DNA of 64,000 bases from Saprospiraceae bacterium. GTDB taxonomy: Bacteria > Bacteroidota > Bacteroidia > Chitinophagales > Saprospiraceae. Location: positions 3,148 through 67,147 of the forward strand of contig JADKBV010000008.1 of NCBI GenBank assembly GCA_016714895.1, in the 5' to 3' direction. Positions 1 to 11,181 of the stretch are shown here, piece by piece (positions within the stretch are counted from its first letter, which is position 1; every line of letters begins with the position of its first letter). The notes below the pieces were generated by a model that was given only the letters and a program-made list of their open reading frames with translations, searched no databases and was not told the origin of the DNA. The position numbers were made by a program, and so were the translations under genes.

Positions 1-3000
1 TATCAGACCGCCAAGAACGGCAGCTTTTAATCGTAATGCAGCATATACATAATTTGGATTAGGAAATTGTGCATATATCAGAGCTGCTACTTTTATGTCT
101 ATCAATTTAAAATCTCCTTCATAAATCCATAGGTTTAATCGCAATCCTGCTTCAACACTCAAATAAGCATAAGCTTGACCTTCTGCCCTCCAACCGTTGA
201 TACCTAAGTGCTCACAATCCCCGGAAAACTTTTTGGCCAACAACAAATCAAAACCCGCAAAAAATTCAATGTTTGCATAAAATATCAGCACATTAATGTC
301 GATTTCTTTGTGAAATCCGGCACCAAAGGCAAATCCCGGTTTTTTATCATTAAATGTTGGATTGGGTTTTCTGGGATCCTGAAACGAACCTCCATCCTGC
401 ATCCCCAGATTTGCGAGTAATTTTGCAGGTAATGGCGGTAACTCTGGCACGATAGAGCCCATCATGAAGTACAAGTTAAAGTCAGATTGGATTGGACCTA
501 AAGATACTCCTACCAGTATTCTTTTTTCGTCATTCCAGGGTTCATAACTATTCGGGTTGGCGTATACGTCCCATTGCCCAAGGTATATAAACCATTCGTT
601 TTTTGAGGCATGCATGACAATGTCTCCATTTCCATGAACAATACCATTTGCCACATTAACCTTTAGGTTGACACCCAGATCGAATGATTTATTTACAAAA
701 TCAATGACAATTTCAAAAGTTCCTGAAATAGCAGCCTCTTTACTTCTGGTATTTAAAGGTTGTACAAGATAACCTCCTCCGTTTAATCCCATTTTACTAA
801 TCCCATTACTTTTGTAAAAAGCCATCCAAAATGTCAAATCTCCATTGAAACTGCAATATCCAGATTTTCAATTGATATACAATTCAAATTGGTTCTGTCA
901 TACACAAATCTCCGTTTTTGTGGATTGTATTTTGCGAAAATCGTAAAATCTGTGGATCCTTTCAAACCATTTGGATTGTTTTTGCTTAAGGTAAACATCA
1001 AGCCCAGATTAAATCCTATTTCATTATTATCATTGTTTGTAAAACCAGGATTCCCGCTAAGTTTTATGGGAAATCCAGCCAATTTTCCTTGTTGATTAAT
1101 GTTAGCTAATTCCATTGCTTGAATATTCAGCTGTGGTAAATCAGCATTGTTATTAAAAATGGAAAATCCTTGGAAATTAATCGATGGTAAAGAAAAGCTT
1201 GAAACGTTATTGTTATTATTATCCTCAGGCTTTTTGGAACTTTTTTTATCCCAGCCAATTGAAATACTACCATGCAATAATGCATTAGGTTTGACTTTGT
1301 TTTCCTCAATAGTTACTCCAAAAGTCGATGATTCATGCAATGAAGCTGAAGCAAAAATCATATCGACATCAATTTTATCTTGGAGAACGATTCCAAATTT
1401 TACTTCCATATCTGAATTTTGGGTTCCGGGTACGTAAGTTGCGCTAAAACCGATACCAACTTCAGTAATCGGGATATTTACCGCCCCGGACATGCCCCCA
1501 CCATGCAATTCACTTTTTCTGATATCTAAATCCAATTGGGTTATTGAAAAGCCCCAACCACCTAAACTACCATCATCTAATTTGTCAATGATATTTTGGA
1601 CAGCGACTTTTGACCAAAGACCTTCGCCATCAAGAACAATGCTGCTAATATCAACCTTAATGGCAGTTTCATCAGACCTTTTCAGGTAATTTGGAAGACT
1701 TAAGGTAGGTTTTACCAACACTATTCCCGTCCAGAATTTTTCATTGGACTTTTTGCCATTGGATGGTTTTCAGGAAAGGTCATTGCCCTAGTGTTTTTGA
1801 GTTTTGAAAAATCTAGAATCATCTTTTCGAATCCCATTTTAAACCCATTTCCCTCTGTGGCAGTTACTGCAGAGTGAGATGCCTGAGCTTCCAATAACCA
1901 ATCTTTGATACCCGATGCTGTTCCGTCAAAATTAGCTTTGAATTTAGTTGGTGCAGCGACAATTTTTAAATTATTATCCAATGGTAAAACCAAATTTCTA
2001 TCGAATTCTATACCTCCTTTGAGTTTAACTTCAGTGGTACCTTTACAATCAAACCTGACATAAGAACCACTTGCCCCACCATTTAAAACAAAGGCTAAGT
2101 TTTGACCGAGTTGGATAGCTAAATCGGAACCCAGGCTCATTTTAGCATCAGCTTCTGAAATTCCAAATCCATTAGGTCTGAGACAAACCCCCTTTCATTC
2201 CCATACTAAAATACTGTTGACCATCACCAACCGGAATTGGTGCTGAAAATGCAATATTTACATAAGCTGCCACAGGTGTAAATACCATACCTAAAACTGT
2301 CAATTCACCAGGCCCTAAATCTAATACAAAAGGCAGGGTTTTGGGCGCTTGATTCATATTAAAAAGGCTGACTTTTTTATTGTTTTGTTGAATGTGTTGA
2401 TTTATGTTTTGCCAGTTTAAATTTTGGTCATTGTATATTCCCTGTATATCTTTGAGCATTTGGTCAGGAATTAAACTTTGATTAGCTGATTTTGCCCAAA
2501 TCATAGATGCACCACATATTTCACCATTGCCATTGATGACTAAATTTTGAAAACTTACCTCAACCTTGGTTTGCATATGAGGAATTTCTATTTCACCATT
2601 TCCAACACCACCTTGAATATCAAGGACCTTCATTTTGAATTTGCCAATATTGACAAAACTTCACCCTGTAAAGGCGAAGAACTTCCACTACATGATGGTT
2701 CAACAATTTGACAAGCACTGAATCCAACATATCTGACTATCATTAGGGTCAGCAGGTGGATTGTTTCTCCACCGTCACCGCCACCTGACTTATCTTTTAG
2801 TTTATTTGGAAATACAAATTCTTTGGTTTTATCTGTATCTGTGTCCGGCAATACTATTCCCAAATCTGTTACTGTAAATAAATGTGCCTGACTTTTTCCT
2901 TCATTTTTATAAGATATTTTTCCCTCAGGATCATATGCTATAACCTGGACAGCATATTGTCTGTTTTTGAACAACTTAGGTTTGCTCATATCATAGGGAA

Positions 3001-3749
3001 ATGCTGTGGTAAAAATGTTAGATTGCTCGAAATATGGAGTAACTGACGGATTATTAAATGCATCATTTGGATTGAAAATGTTCAAAGATGTAATATCTGC
3101 TATTCTGAGCGTGTATTTTGTTTTCCGCTGATACCGCTTGGTGTCCACTGAAAGTTGACCAATTGGGGTAAAGGTGTTTTGATTTCTGCATTTTGTAAGG
3201 GAACAAGAATCAATGGAGGATCATATGAAGTTATATGGAATGATGCACATCCTCCCTGTACTTCCGGACAATATATCTGCTCCTCCGTATCTTATGGCTT
3301 TGATACACAAGGTGTAGGTTCCTTCAGGTAGTACACCGGTGGTTTCAATGATACTGACAGGAATACCTTGGGTTGTAATATCATTACGCTGAAGATTATT
3401 ATTAAAAACACGCAATTGGTTGAATGTAAATGTTCTCGTTTCACCAGGACCCAAAATGATCGGTGAGGATGGTAAAAAAGCTTCCCTGACCCTGACCATT
3501 ACTCCGTTATGGCCGGTAAGTGTTGGAATGAGTTTACATTGTTGCATGGTTTGACTGATATTAGTCATGTTGATGACCACATTATTTCCTTTTGTTCATG
3601 TAGTCTTCAAGTTTATTTGAGTAGGGTGGGGTTATAATAACCTGAACATTGATTGACTGGGTTTTTAAAGGAGTAACGAACCCCGATAAAATCAGTAAAC
3701 CAATCAGAAAGAAAAAATTTAACAGATTTATTTTTACAAAATGATTCAT
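1..3749 (-). pseudogene. Large secreted TANFOR-like protein, frameshifted, 3' part outside window
   Basis: One long minus-strand reading starts at 3749 with a signal peptide (MNHFVKINLLNFFFLIGLLI) and is open, after frame corrections, through position 1, so the gene continues off the left edge. The mature N-terminus (NVQVIITPPYSNKLEDYM) and the later blocks GKFKMKVLD and VEVSFQNLVINGNGEI resemble the TANFOR-type surface proteins that I know from Bacteroidota; that match is from memory. Single-base frame changes are needed near 3590, 3225, 3125, 2645, 2195, 1750 and 845, and probably two more at 2700-2765. Several fall in homopolymers (a T run at 3590-3593, a C run near 2190). Between the shifts there are no in-frame stops and the translations stay sensible. 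Either it is a very young pseudogene or the sequence here has indel errors. The function is unknown; it is probably exported to the cell surface. Confidence 0.72.
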
Positions 3750-4175
3750 TTGCCGTATGATTTTAAATGATGGTGCAAAAATCCGGCAAATCAAAACTTC
3801 TAAGGTTTAAGCATATTACAAAAAGTGTAAAAAGTGTAAAAATTATGATTAATTGGGTTGAAGAAGTCAGCAATGAATCAGATTCATCCCGGAAATTTTC
3901 GGGACGATTTGCCCTCAATCTCGTCTTAGGGATGAAACAGGATAACAAAAAAAGTAAAATAGAAAATCTAAGATGCATTAAATTTTTAAGTTTTACCATA
4001 AAGACAGCGTACCCCACAGTGTAAAAATTTTCCACATGCTCCGTTGATTATTAATAATTATTTTGTTTTTTTGGCAGACCTTGCTTATATTTAGTCCGGC
4101 AATTTTTTCAAAATACTTGAATAAAGAATTTTATATTCCTGAATCAACCGTTATTCGGTTTTTTGAATATTTGTG
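3750..4175. other. Intergenic stretch, no gene seen
   Basis: AT-rich spacer between the TANFOR-like gene and the porin gene, both on the minus strand. It holds a short direct repeat (aaaagtgtaaaaagtgtaaaa near 3820-3842). Open frames on both strands are short, have no recognisable motif and overlap each other. No convincing terminator or promoter was seen. Confidence 0.5.
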
Positions 4176-6040
4176 TTAATTAAAAACATCCATCGGACCG
4201 AAAACCGCAACAAAAGGGTCAAAAACAGGATAATCCCTTACATTGAAGTTTTGTTTGGTTTGTAACCATTGACCTGCATTTTCAATCATAACAGATATTC
4301 TGAAACTTTTGACCCGGGCATTAAGGACCAGGTCCAGCTCCGGGAAAAGAGGCAGATTGACCGTCTCATCCGAAAAAAACTGACCGTGTAAAACACTATA
4401 TCCCACACCTGTATATTGCGGTATGATCCTTGCATCGACACCGGCACTCAGTAAAAGTGCTTTTTTGAATATTCTGAAGTCAACGTACAATTGATGACTG
4501 CTGTACCATTCAGGCAGATTGTAGAGATTTTCTGAAAAGACCTGTAAAAAAATACCGTTGTTAAAATGTATATTTTTGATGGAAATATTTTGTTTGATTT
4601 GTAAAGAAGTATAAGAAAGTACGTCTGAAGACTGAAAACTTTCAATATCTGTTTTACCTGTAGGTATATCAACCAGCCGCCAGTATACCGGATTGGTGAT
4701 AGGGATTGCACCGCAGTAATACTGGTTTGGGTCAGCGGAATATCCAAGGTTCCGGAAAAGGTGGTACCAAAAGACTTCAACCAGTTTTTTCGGAAAAGTT
4801 CCACATTGTTGACTACAAGTACTTGTGACGCATATGATGGTTCTGATAGAAAAAATTCTGCTTCTGCCTTTAGTCTTGCCCATTTTTTTACACTCAGATT
4901 CAGCGATCCGGAAGTTTTAAAGTTTCCGGCATTTTCAGCCAGTCCCAAGGCTCCTTTTGTTTGTAATTGTAATACTTTGAAAAAAGGGATGGAACCGGAA
5001 AAAACGGCAGTCAGATCCGTCCTGTTTTGGCCAAAACCATCATTTTTGATCGTAAAGTAGTCAAACTGCAAACCAATTTTCCCATCTAATCCTGAAGAAT
5101 CTTTTCCACCTAATAAAATATCTGCTCTTGAGTACTGTATGTCCAAAAATCTTCTCAACCCTCTTTGATCAATAAAGTTGCGACCATAATATCCTGTGGT
5201 GTCACTATGGTTGGAAAGATGAGAAAATTTGTAATAAGAGGGTGTATAAGAAATATTATTTTGAACAAAAAGATTCCATCTGGAAGAACCGGCCAGCGTA
5301 ACATATTGGGAAATGGCATAAGTTCGTTCCTGATGTCTGGTTTTGGCCTGGTTGATATTGGTGGTGATTACTCTTCTGAGCGGTTGTGTATCTGCTGCGG
5401 TTACGTCAAATATTCCTCCGTTGTTTTCTTCATCCTGCGCATGCTGAATGATTAAAGCCAGTAAAGTGTATTTTTTTGAAGCATACTTCAAACCAACTGT
5501 CAGATTGGTGGATTTAAGGGCATGAGACAAATAAAATCCCTGTTCGTTGACTCTGAAATAATCAATACTGAATGAAAAACCTTTTTGAAAAGGAATCGAG
5601 ACCCGCGCTCCTGCCGAAAAGTTTAATTGGTTTGAAAATTGCGAAAAATAAACGTCTGTTTGTGGCCTGGACGAAGTATAAAATTTGGCATTGTCCAAAG
5701 AATGCCTGTAAACATCATATTGCCGGTATCCGTGAAAAAACTGTACATTTTTTTCCGGAGAAAACAGAAGTCTGTTGGCTGCAGAAAATGTATTTCCAAG
5801 GGTAATATGTTCTGAACCCATTATTTTTGTCGGATCCACGCGTGTAAAATGGTGGTGTAATGTAGTATCGTGAAGGGAAATCGTAACATCTTTTTCCAAC
5901 GGATGAAAATAAGAAAAACCGGATAATCCCGACGTTTTGTCTCCGGTTGTCAAACTGTCCTCTCTCACGATAAACCCTGACGATTGCTGACTTGTCAGCA
6001 AATTTGGATAAACCAGCATGATTAAGAACAACCCCCGCAT
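4176..6040 (-). pseudogene. Putative porin (outer-membrane beta-barrel), one frameshift
   Basis: The start at 6040 gives a signal peptide (MRGLFLIMLVYPNLL...SQQ) followed by an approximately 600-residue protein rich in alternating aromatic and polar strands. It resembles the Bacteroidota putative porin family (Porin_10 type; from memory). The reading frame is intact from 6040 to about 4725, up to the residues LDIPLTQTS. It then continues one frame over (YYCGAIPITNPVYW onward) to a stop at 4176, ending in FGPMDVFN. One single-base shift at about 4715-4725 therefore breaks the gene; there is no homopolymer longer than three at that point. The two halves join smoothly, so either a sequencing error or a very recent mutation would explain it. 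It lies head to head with the actA gene. Expected location is the outer membrane, with a passive-diffusion role inferred from the family only. Confidence 0.65.
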
Positions 6041-6392
6041 GTAAAACTTTACCGCTTGCTGATTGTAAAAAAATGGAATATAGGATAAAAACAATACAAA
6101 ATCTTTGCGCAAAAATACCATTATAAAGTATTCAACGATGTTAAAAAAGATTTAAAATAATTTTTACTGAAAAATTTGTCTTAAATATCTGCCATAATAG
6201 TTGTTTAATAGTCTTTGTAGGCATGCATATAATGTTCTATTTTTTAATTAAATGAACATATAAATATTCTATATTTGTGTTATAATTATAGGATAAATCT
6301 GTTGAATTCAAAATTATATTTGTCATTTAAACAGCTTTTTAAAGATTCATTGAAATTATATTTTTTATGAATATGATGTCCGAAAAATCATT

Positions 6393-6417
6393 TTTATTTA
6401 GATGTATTCTAAATAAA
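6393..6417. promoter_or_regulatory. Perfect 10-bp inverted repeat, Fur-family-like operator candidate
   Basis: TTTATTTAGA, five bases (TGTAT), then TCTAAATAAA: a perfect dyad 122 bp before the actA start and 43 bp before a -7 box. Its look (TTTAGA...TCTAAA) resembles sites of Fur/PerR-type metalloregulators. No poly-T tract follows as a terminator would have. Assignment to a regulator is inference. Confidence 0.45.
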
Positions 6418-6459
6418 TCAATTCTTTCACAAAAACCTTCATTTAATCAAAGACTGTAG

Positions 6460-6467
6460 TATTTTTG
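6460..6467 (+). promoter_or_regulatory. Bacteroidota -7 box for the ACIII operon
   Basis: TATTTTTG matches TAnnTTTG and lies 72 bp before the chosen actA ATG. No good TTTG is found at the -33 distance. A second match, TATATTTG at 6270-6277, is an upstream alternative. The rest of the 6041-6538 spacer shows no gene. Confidence 0.35.
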
Positions 6468-6538
6468 TGCTCAAATTTTAAGAAAATATTCACATTTACG
6501 TGTTTAAAATAAATATCAAATCTCAAACATCTTCGACG

Positions 6539-7942
6539 ATGATGTACAAACATCTGAAATTCAGCTTATATCTGGCCATCTTTTCTTTGATTACGATATC
6601 ATCACTTCGTGCTCAAGTCAGTCCTGACGCAGGAAAAGAATTATTTAAGAGTTATTGTGCGGCTTGTCATGCCAAAGACATGAGGTCAGCCGCCACAGGT
6701 CCGGCACTTGGTGGTTCTCAACAGCGATGGGGAGATGACGCCGCTTTGTATGCCTGGATCAGAAACTCTCAGGCATTGATTGCAGACGGACACCCAAGGG
6801 CTGTCGAATTATGGAATCAATACAAGCCGACAGTGATGACAGCATTCCCGAATCTGACAGATGATGAGATAGGAAGTATGCTTGCATATATAAATGGTGT
6901 ATATGACGGTACCTACGGTGCTGCTCCTCAGGCTGCAGGTCAGGAAACCAAAGGACCGGTAGAAAAGAAGAGCAATCTGCCTATGTATATTATCATAGCA
7001 GTTATTCTTGCAGCGTTGGCCTTATTGTTGACAAAAATTATTCTTAACCTTCGCCATATCGTAGCTGCCAAGGAAGGGGAAGATTATGAAAAGAAAACCC
7101 TTTGGCAAATTATGTCATCAAAAGGTGTGGTTACTTTTCTCATTTTTTCAGCAGTGATTTTAGGTTCTTATACAACCGTAAATAATGCAACTAATTTAGG
7201 AAGACAGGAAGGGTATTCACCTGATCAGCCTATCAAGTTTTCTCATGAAACACATGCCGGACTGCACAAAATTGATTGTCAGTATTGCCATGATACGGCA
7301 AGAAAATCAAAACACTCAAGTATTCCAAGTGCAAATACCTGTATGAATTGTCACAAAGCGATTAAAGTTGGTTCTAAATACGGTACCGCAGAAATCACCA
7401 AAATTTTTGCTTCTATAGGATACGATCCCACAACCAACACGTATGTGGAGAATTATGAGTCCAAAACAGAAGAAGAGATTAAAGCCATTTACACAAAATG
7501 GATGGGTGATCAGTACAAAGTAGCAAAAGAATTAGCCGACTTGGATAAAGAAGGGGTTAAACTTGTTGAAAAACAATGGAAAGACATCGTCAAATCCCTT
7601 ACGAACGAACAGAAAAAAAATATTCAGGGTCCTATAGAATGGACCAGAATACATAATCTTCCTGATCATGTATATTTCAATCACGCTCAACACGTTACGG
7701 TTGGAAAGGTAGAATGTCAGACTTGTCATGGTCCGGTAGAAACTATGGAAGTTTTGGCGCAGGCATCTCCTCTTTCTATGGGATGGTGTATCAATTGCCA
7801 CAGACAAACAGAAGTTAAATTTTTAGACAACCCATATTATGCTGATTACGCAAGATACCATGAAGAGTTGGCTTCAGGTAAAAGAACCAAAGTAACCGTA
7901 GCGGATATCGGAGGTTTGGAATGTCAGAAATGTCATTATTAA
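6539..7942 (+). CDS. actA: ACIII subunit ActA, six-heme cytochrome c
   Basis: This is the multiheme c-type cytochrome of alternative complex III (menaquinol:cytochrome c/oxidase oxidoreductase), facing the periplasm. Six CXXCH heme sites are visible: CAACH near the N-terminus, then CQYCH, CMNCH, CQTCH, CINCH and, right at the C-terminus, CQKCH. The first lies in a small mono-heme domain following a signal peptide or anchor (MMYKHLKFSLYLAIFSLI). Two hydrophobic segments follow (roughly residues 145-170 and 195-215), then the pentaheme part. Classical ActA has five hemes, so this looks like a mono-heme domain joined to pentaheme ActA. I chose ATG 6539 because it starts right at the signal peptide; a GTG at 6500 is possible. 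It is the first gene of a tight same-strand operon running to 21494. Confidence 0.93.
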   Translation: MMYKHLKFSLYLAIFSLITISSLRAQVSPDAGKELFKSYCAACHAKDMRSAATGPALGGSQQRWGDDAALYAWIRNSQALIADGHPRAVELWNQYKPTVMTAFPNLTDDEIGSMLAYINGVYDGTYGAAPQAAGQETKGPVEKKSNLPMYIIIAVILAALALLLTKIILNLRHIVAAKEGEDYEKKTLWQIMSSKGVVTFLIFSAVILGSYTTVNNATNLGRQEGYSPDQPIKFSHETHAGLHKIDCQYCHDTARKSKHSSIPSANTCMNCHKAIKVGSKYGTAEITKIFASIGYDPTTNTYVENYESKTEEEIKAIYTKWMGDQYKVAKELADLDKEGVKLVEKQWKDIVKSLTNEQKKNIQGPIEWTRIHNLPDHVYFNHAQHVTVGKVECQTCHGPVETMEVLAQASPLSMGWCINCHRQTEVKFLDNPYYADYARYHEELASGKRTKVTVADIGGLECQKCHY

Positions 7943-7982
7943 TCAGGATTCATCTATTGCATCATATAATTTATAAGATATA

Positions 7983-10900
7983 ATGAAACAACCCATAGAC
8001 AATATTTGGATAGGCCAAAAGGATTTGGAACAAGATATCGAATTCTTAAAAGAAGCTACCCAGGAAGTTTCGCCTTCAGCACTTACAACAGGTGAAATGA
8101 CAGAACACTTGTCAGGTAACAGAAGAGATTTTCTTAAATTCCTGGGTTTCGGACTTGGTGCTGCAACAGTGGCTGCAGGATGTGATATTCCTGTAAAAAG
8201 AGCCATTCCTTATGTAGTTAAACCTGAAGAAATCGTCCCGGGCGTAGCTAATTATTATGCTTCGACCTTCGTAAATGGTGGCGACTATTGTTCGATTCTC
8301 GTAAAAACACGTGAAGGTCGTCCGATCAAAATAGAAGGTAATGATTTATCTCCAGTAACAAAAGGGGGTACTTCGGCCAGAGCACAAGCTGCCGTTTTGA
8401 GTTTGTATGATACCCACAGGATTTCAGGCCCGAAAATGAAATCTGACAAAGGTTGGAATGATACCTCCTGGGAAGATCTGGACAAAATGGTCATGACCAC
8501 AATTCAGGCATCTTCCAATATCCGAATCATCGGGAATACCAATATGAGCCCGAGTTCCAACAAAACATTGGCAGAGTTTACAGCAAAATATCCTAATGCC
8601 AAAGTAGTAACGTATGATCCGGTATCCTACAGTGCTATTCTGGAAGCAAATAGTTTAAACTTTGGTAAAAAGTCACTTCCTTCTTACCATTTTGATAAAG
8701 CAAATGTCATTGTCTCTTTTAACGCAGACTTTTTAGGAACCTGGATTTCCCCGATAGAATTTGCGGGTGACTACATCAAAAACAGAAAAATTGATGACGT
8801 TACCAAAGCAAAAATGTCCAGACACATTCAGGTTGAAAGTCATATGTCACTGACCGGTTCAAATGCTGACAACAGGATTTTGGTTAAACCATCAGAACAA
8901 GGAGTAGCTATAGCGGCATTATATAATAGTATTGTAGGCGGTAGTATGTCGACTTCAGGTCTGAATGATAAAGCGAAAAAAGCATTATCGAAAATTGCCG
9001 AAGAGCTAAAAGCTGCTCAGGGTGCTGCACTTGTGGTTTCATCCTCAAATGTAGTAGCTGAACAATTGATGGTAAATGCCATCAACAATGTATTGGGAAG
9101 TTACGGTACCACCATCAACATGGGTGTGACATCTCAACAAGCTCAGGGAAGCGATGCTGACTTTGCAGCACTGGTCAATGAAATGAAAGCGGGAAGTGTG
9201 GACATGGTCATTATTATGAATGCCAATCCGGTTTATGATGCGCCTATGGCATCTGCTTTCTCCGCAGCCTTTGGAAAAGTCAAAAATAAGTTGTCCTTCA
9301 ACACAACCGTTGATGAAACAACAGATAAATGTGATATCATAGCTCCAAACCACCATTTTCTGGAAAGCTGGGGAGATGTGGAAGTTAAACAAGGCCACTA
9401 TACCTTGATTCAACCGACCATTGCTCCTTTATTTAATACAAGACAAGCTGAATTGTCGTTATTAAAATGGTCAGAAAGTGCTTCTGTTGATTTTACAAAT
9501 CCGCAACCATATTACGAATATGTAAAAAATAATTGGAAAAATACCGTTTTTGCAAATCAAAGTGCGGTATCCTCCTTCACAACATTCTGGGATTCTTGTG
9601 TACATGATGGCGTGTTTAACAGTGCCGGTACATCATCTTCTTCTTTCACATCAGTCAACATCCCTTCAGATTACACCAAACCTTCAGGAAAAGAACTGGA
9701 AATTTCATTTTACGAAACAGTACAGTTAGGAAACGGTCAATATGCCGGAAATCCTTGGTTGATGGAAATGCCTGATCCTGTTAACCGGACCAACTGGGGC
9801 AACTATCTGGCAGTTCCTGTCAATTTTGATGGTGTGAGTAAGATGGTTGGTTTTCAGAATCTTAAGGATGGAGAATTGGTTGAATTGACAATCGGTGATT
9901 CAAAATATACTGTGCCTGTCATTCAGCAATTCGGCCAGATGCCCGGAACAGTAGCAATAGCTTTGGGCTATGGCAGAACGCATGCCGGAATCACAGGTCA
10001 AAATGTTGGTATTAATGTAAACAATGACCTTACTTATGTTAACGGGTATCGTCAAAACTATAGCAGTAATGTTGCCGTAAGCACAAAAATAGGTAAAGAA
10101 AAAGACTTTTCTTGTGTTCAGTATCACCATACCATAGGTGTAAAAGCAGTGGATACGGAATCCGGAAAAGAAATCAACGCAGACGAAGCAGCATTGGTGT
10201 TTTTTGATTATTTCACCGGAGCAAAAGGATTTCAGGGAGCATTGACTGATAGATCTGTGGTGTATACCGCGCATGTTAATGACCTGAAAAACAGTATTGA
10301 GGGTCTGACCAAAAAGCGAAAACATGCCCAGCACCTGAATGAACAACAGATTTACGCTGGGTTTGACCACAATTATAAATTGGGACATCACTGGGGAATG
10401 CACGTTGATCTCAATGCCTGTATAGGATGCGGCGCTTGTACTGTCGCTTGTATGGCTGAAAATAATGTACCTGTCGTTGGTAAACATGAGGTTGCTATCC
10501 ACCATGAGATGGCCTGGTTAAGAATTGACAGATATTATTACGGAGATATTGAAAGTCCTAATACGATCTACCAACCAATGATGTGTCAGCATTGTGATAA
10601 TGCTCCATGTGAGAATGTTTGTCCGGTAAATGCTTCCAACCACTCTTCAGAGGGATTAAACCAAATGGCATACAACAGATGTATTGGTACAAGATATTGT
10701 GCAAACAACTGTCCTTATAAAGTAAGAAGATTTAACTGGTTGGATTACACAACAGCAGACATCTTCCCGGGTAATCAGCCAAAACTTGCTGATGAAAATA
10801 TTCCTTTCGGGGCAGACAATCTTACCAGAATGGTACTCAACCCTGATGTAACAGTCAGATCAAGAGGAGTTATTGAAAAATGTAGTTTCTGTGTTCAAAG

Positions 10901-11150
10901 AATTCAGGAAGGTAAATTGGCTGCTAAAGTTGAAGGCAGAGAATTGATGGATGCAGATGTCAAAACAGCTTGTCAGACATCATGTCCTACCGGAGCGATT
11001 ACCTTTGGGGATATGAACAACAAAAAAGACATGTTAAGTAGTAAGTTGGAGTCACCTTTAAATTATATAGCTTTGGAAGAGATCAACGTGAGATCTTCAG
11101 TGACCTATACCATGAAGGTGAATAACAGAGATAGTGCACTTGATGCATAA
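7983..11150 (+). CDS. actB: ACIII subunit ActB, TAT-exported iron-sulfur protein
   Basis: At 1055 residues this combines a molybdopterin-oxidoreductase-like domain (in ACIII known to lack the cofactor) with a C-terminal ferredoxin domain. A twin-arginine motif (RRDFLKFLGF, residues 47-56) sits after a long polar leader and is followed by a small-residue stretch and Cys (AAGC), so it is exported folded, possibly as a lipoprotein. Cys clusters in the last third are CIGCGACTVAC, CQHCDNAPCENVC, CIGTRYCANNC, CSFC and CQTSCP, consistent with three 4Fe-4S and one 3Fe-4S centres as in known ActB. It would pass electrons between quinol-side subunits and ActA. The gap to actA is 40 bp. Confidence 0.95.
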   Translation: MKQPIDNIWIGQKDLEQDIEFLKEATQEVSPSALTTGEMTEHLSGNRRDFLKFLGFGLGAATVAAGCDIPVKRAIPYVVKPEEIVPGVANYYASTFVNGGDYCSILVKTREGRPIKIEGNDLSPVTKGGTSARAQAAVLSLYDTHRISGPKMKSDKGWNDTSWEDLDKMVMTTIQASSNIRIIGNTNMSPSSNKTLAEFTAKYPNAKVVTYDPVSYSAILEANSLNFGKKSLPSYHFDKANVIVSFNADFLGTWISPIEFAGDYIKNRKIDDVTKAKMSRHIQVESHMSLTGSNADNRILVKPSEQGVAIAALYNSIVGGSMSTSGLNDKAKKALSKIAEELKAAQGAALVVSSSNVVAEQLMVNAINNVLGSYGTTINMGVTSQQAQGSDADFAALVNEMKAGSVDMVIIMNANPVYDAPMASAFSAAFGKVKNKLSFNTTVDETTDKCDIIAPNHHFLESWGDVEVKQGHYTLIQPTIAPLFNTRQAELSLLKWSESASVDFTNPQPYYEYVKNNWKNTVFANQSAVSSFTTFWDSCVHDGVFNSAGTSSSSFTSVNIPSDYTKPSGKELEISFYETVQLGNGQYAGNPWLMEMPDPVNRTNWGNYLAVPVNFDGVSKMVGFQNLKDGELVELTIGDSKYTVPVIQQFGQMPGTVAIALGYGRTHAGITGQNVGINVNNDLTYVNGYRQNYSSNVAVSTKIGKEKDFSCVQYHHTIGVKAVDTESGKEINADEAALVFFDYFTGAKGFQGALTDRSVVYTAHVNDLKNSIEGLTKKRKHAQHLNEQQIYAGFDHNYKLGHHWGMHVDLNACIGCGACTVACMAENNVPVVGKHEVAIHHEMAWLRIDRYYYGDIESPNTIYQPMMCQHCDNAPCENVCPVNASNHSSEGLNQMAYNRCIGTRYCANNCPYKVRRFNWLDYTTADIFPGNQPKLADENIPFGADNLTRMVLNPDVTVRSRGVIEKCSFCVQRIQEGKLAAKVEGRELMDADVKTACQTSCPTGAITFGDMNNKKDMLSSKLESPLNYIALEEINVRSSVTYTMKVNNRDSALDA

Positions 11151-11181
11151 TTTTATTAAGATTTAAAACAAAATACAGATA

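Noticed and set aside
9900..10505. 201-codon open frame on the minus strand inside actB
   Set aside because: It is antisense to a well-supported gene and its translation is an unstructured Phe/Ser/Ile-rich sequence without motif.
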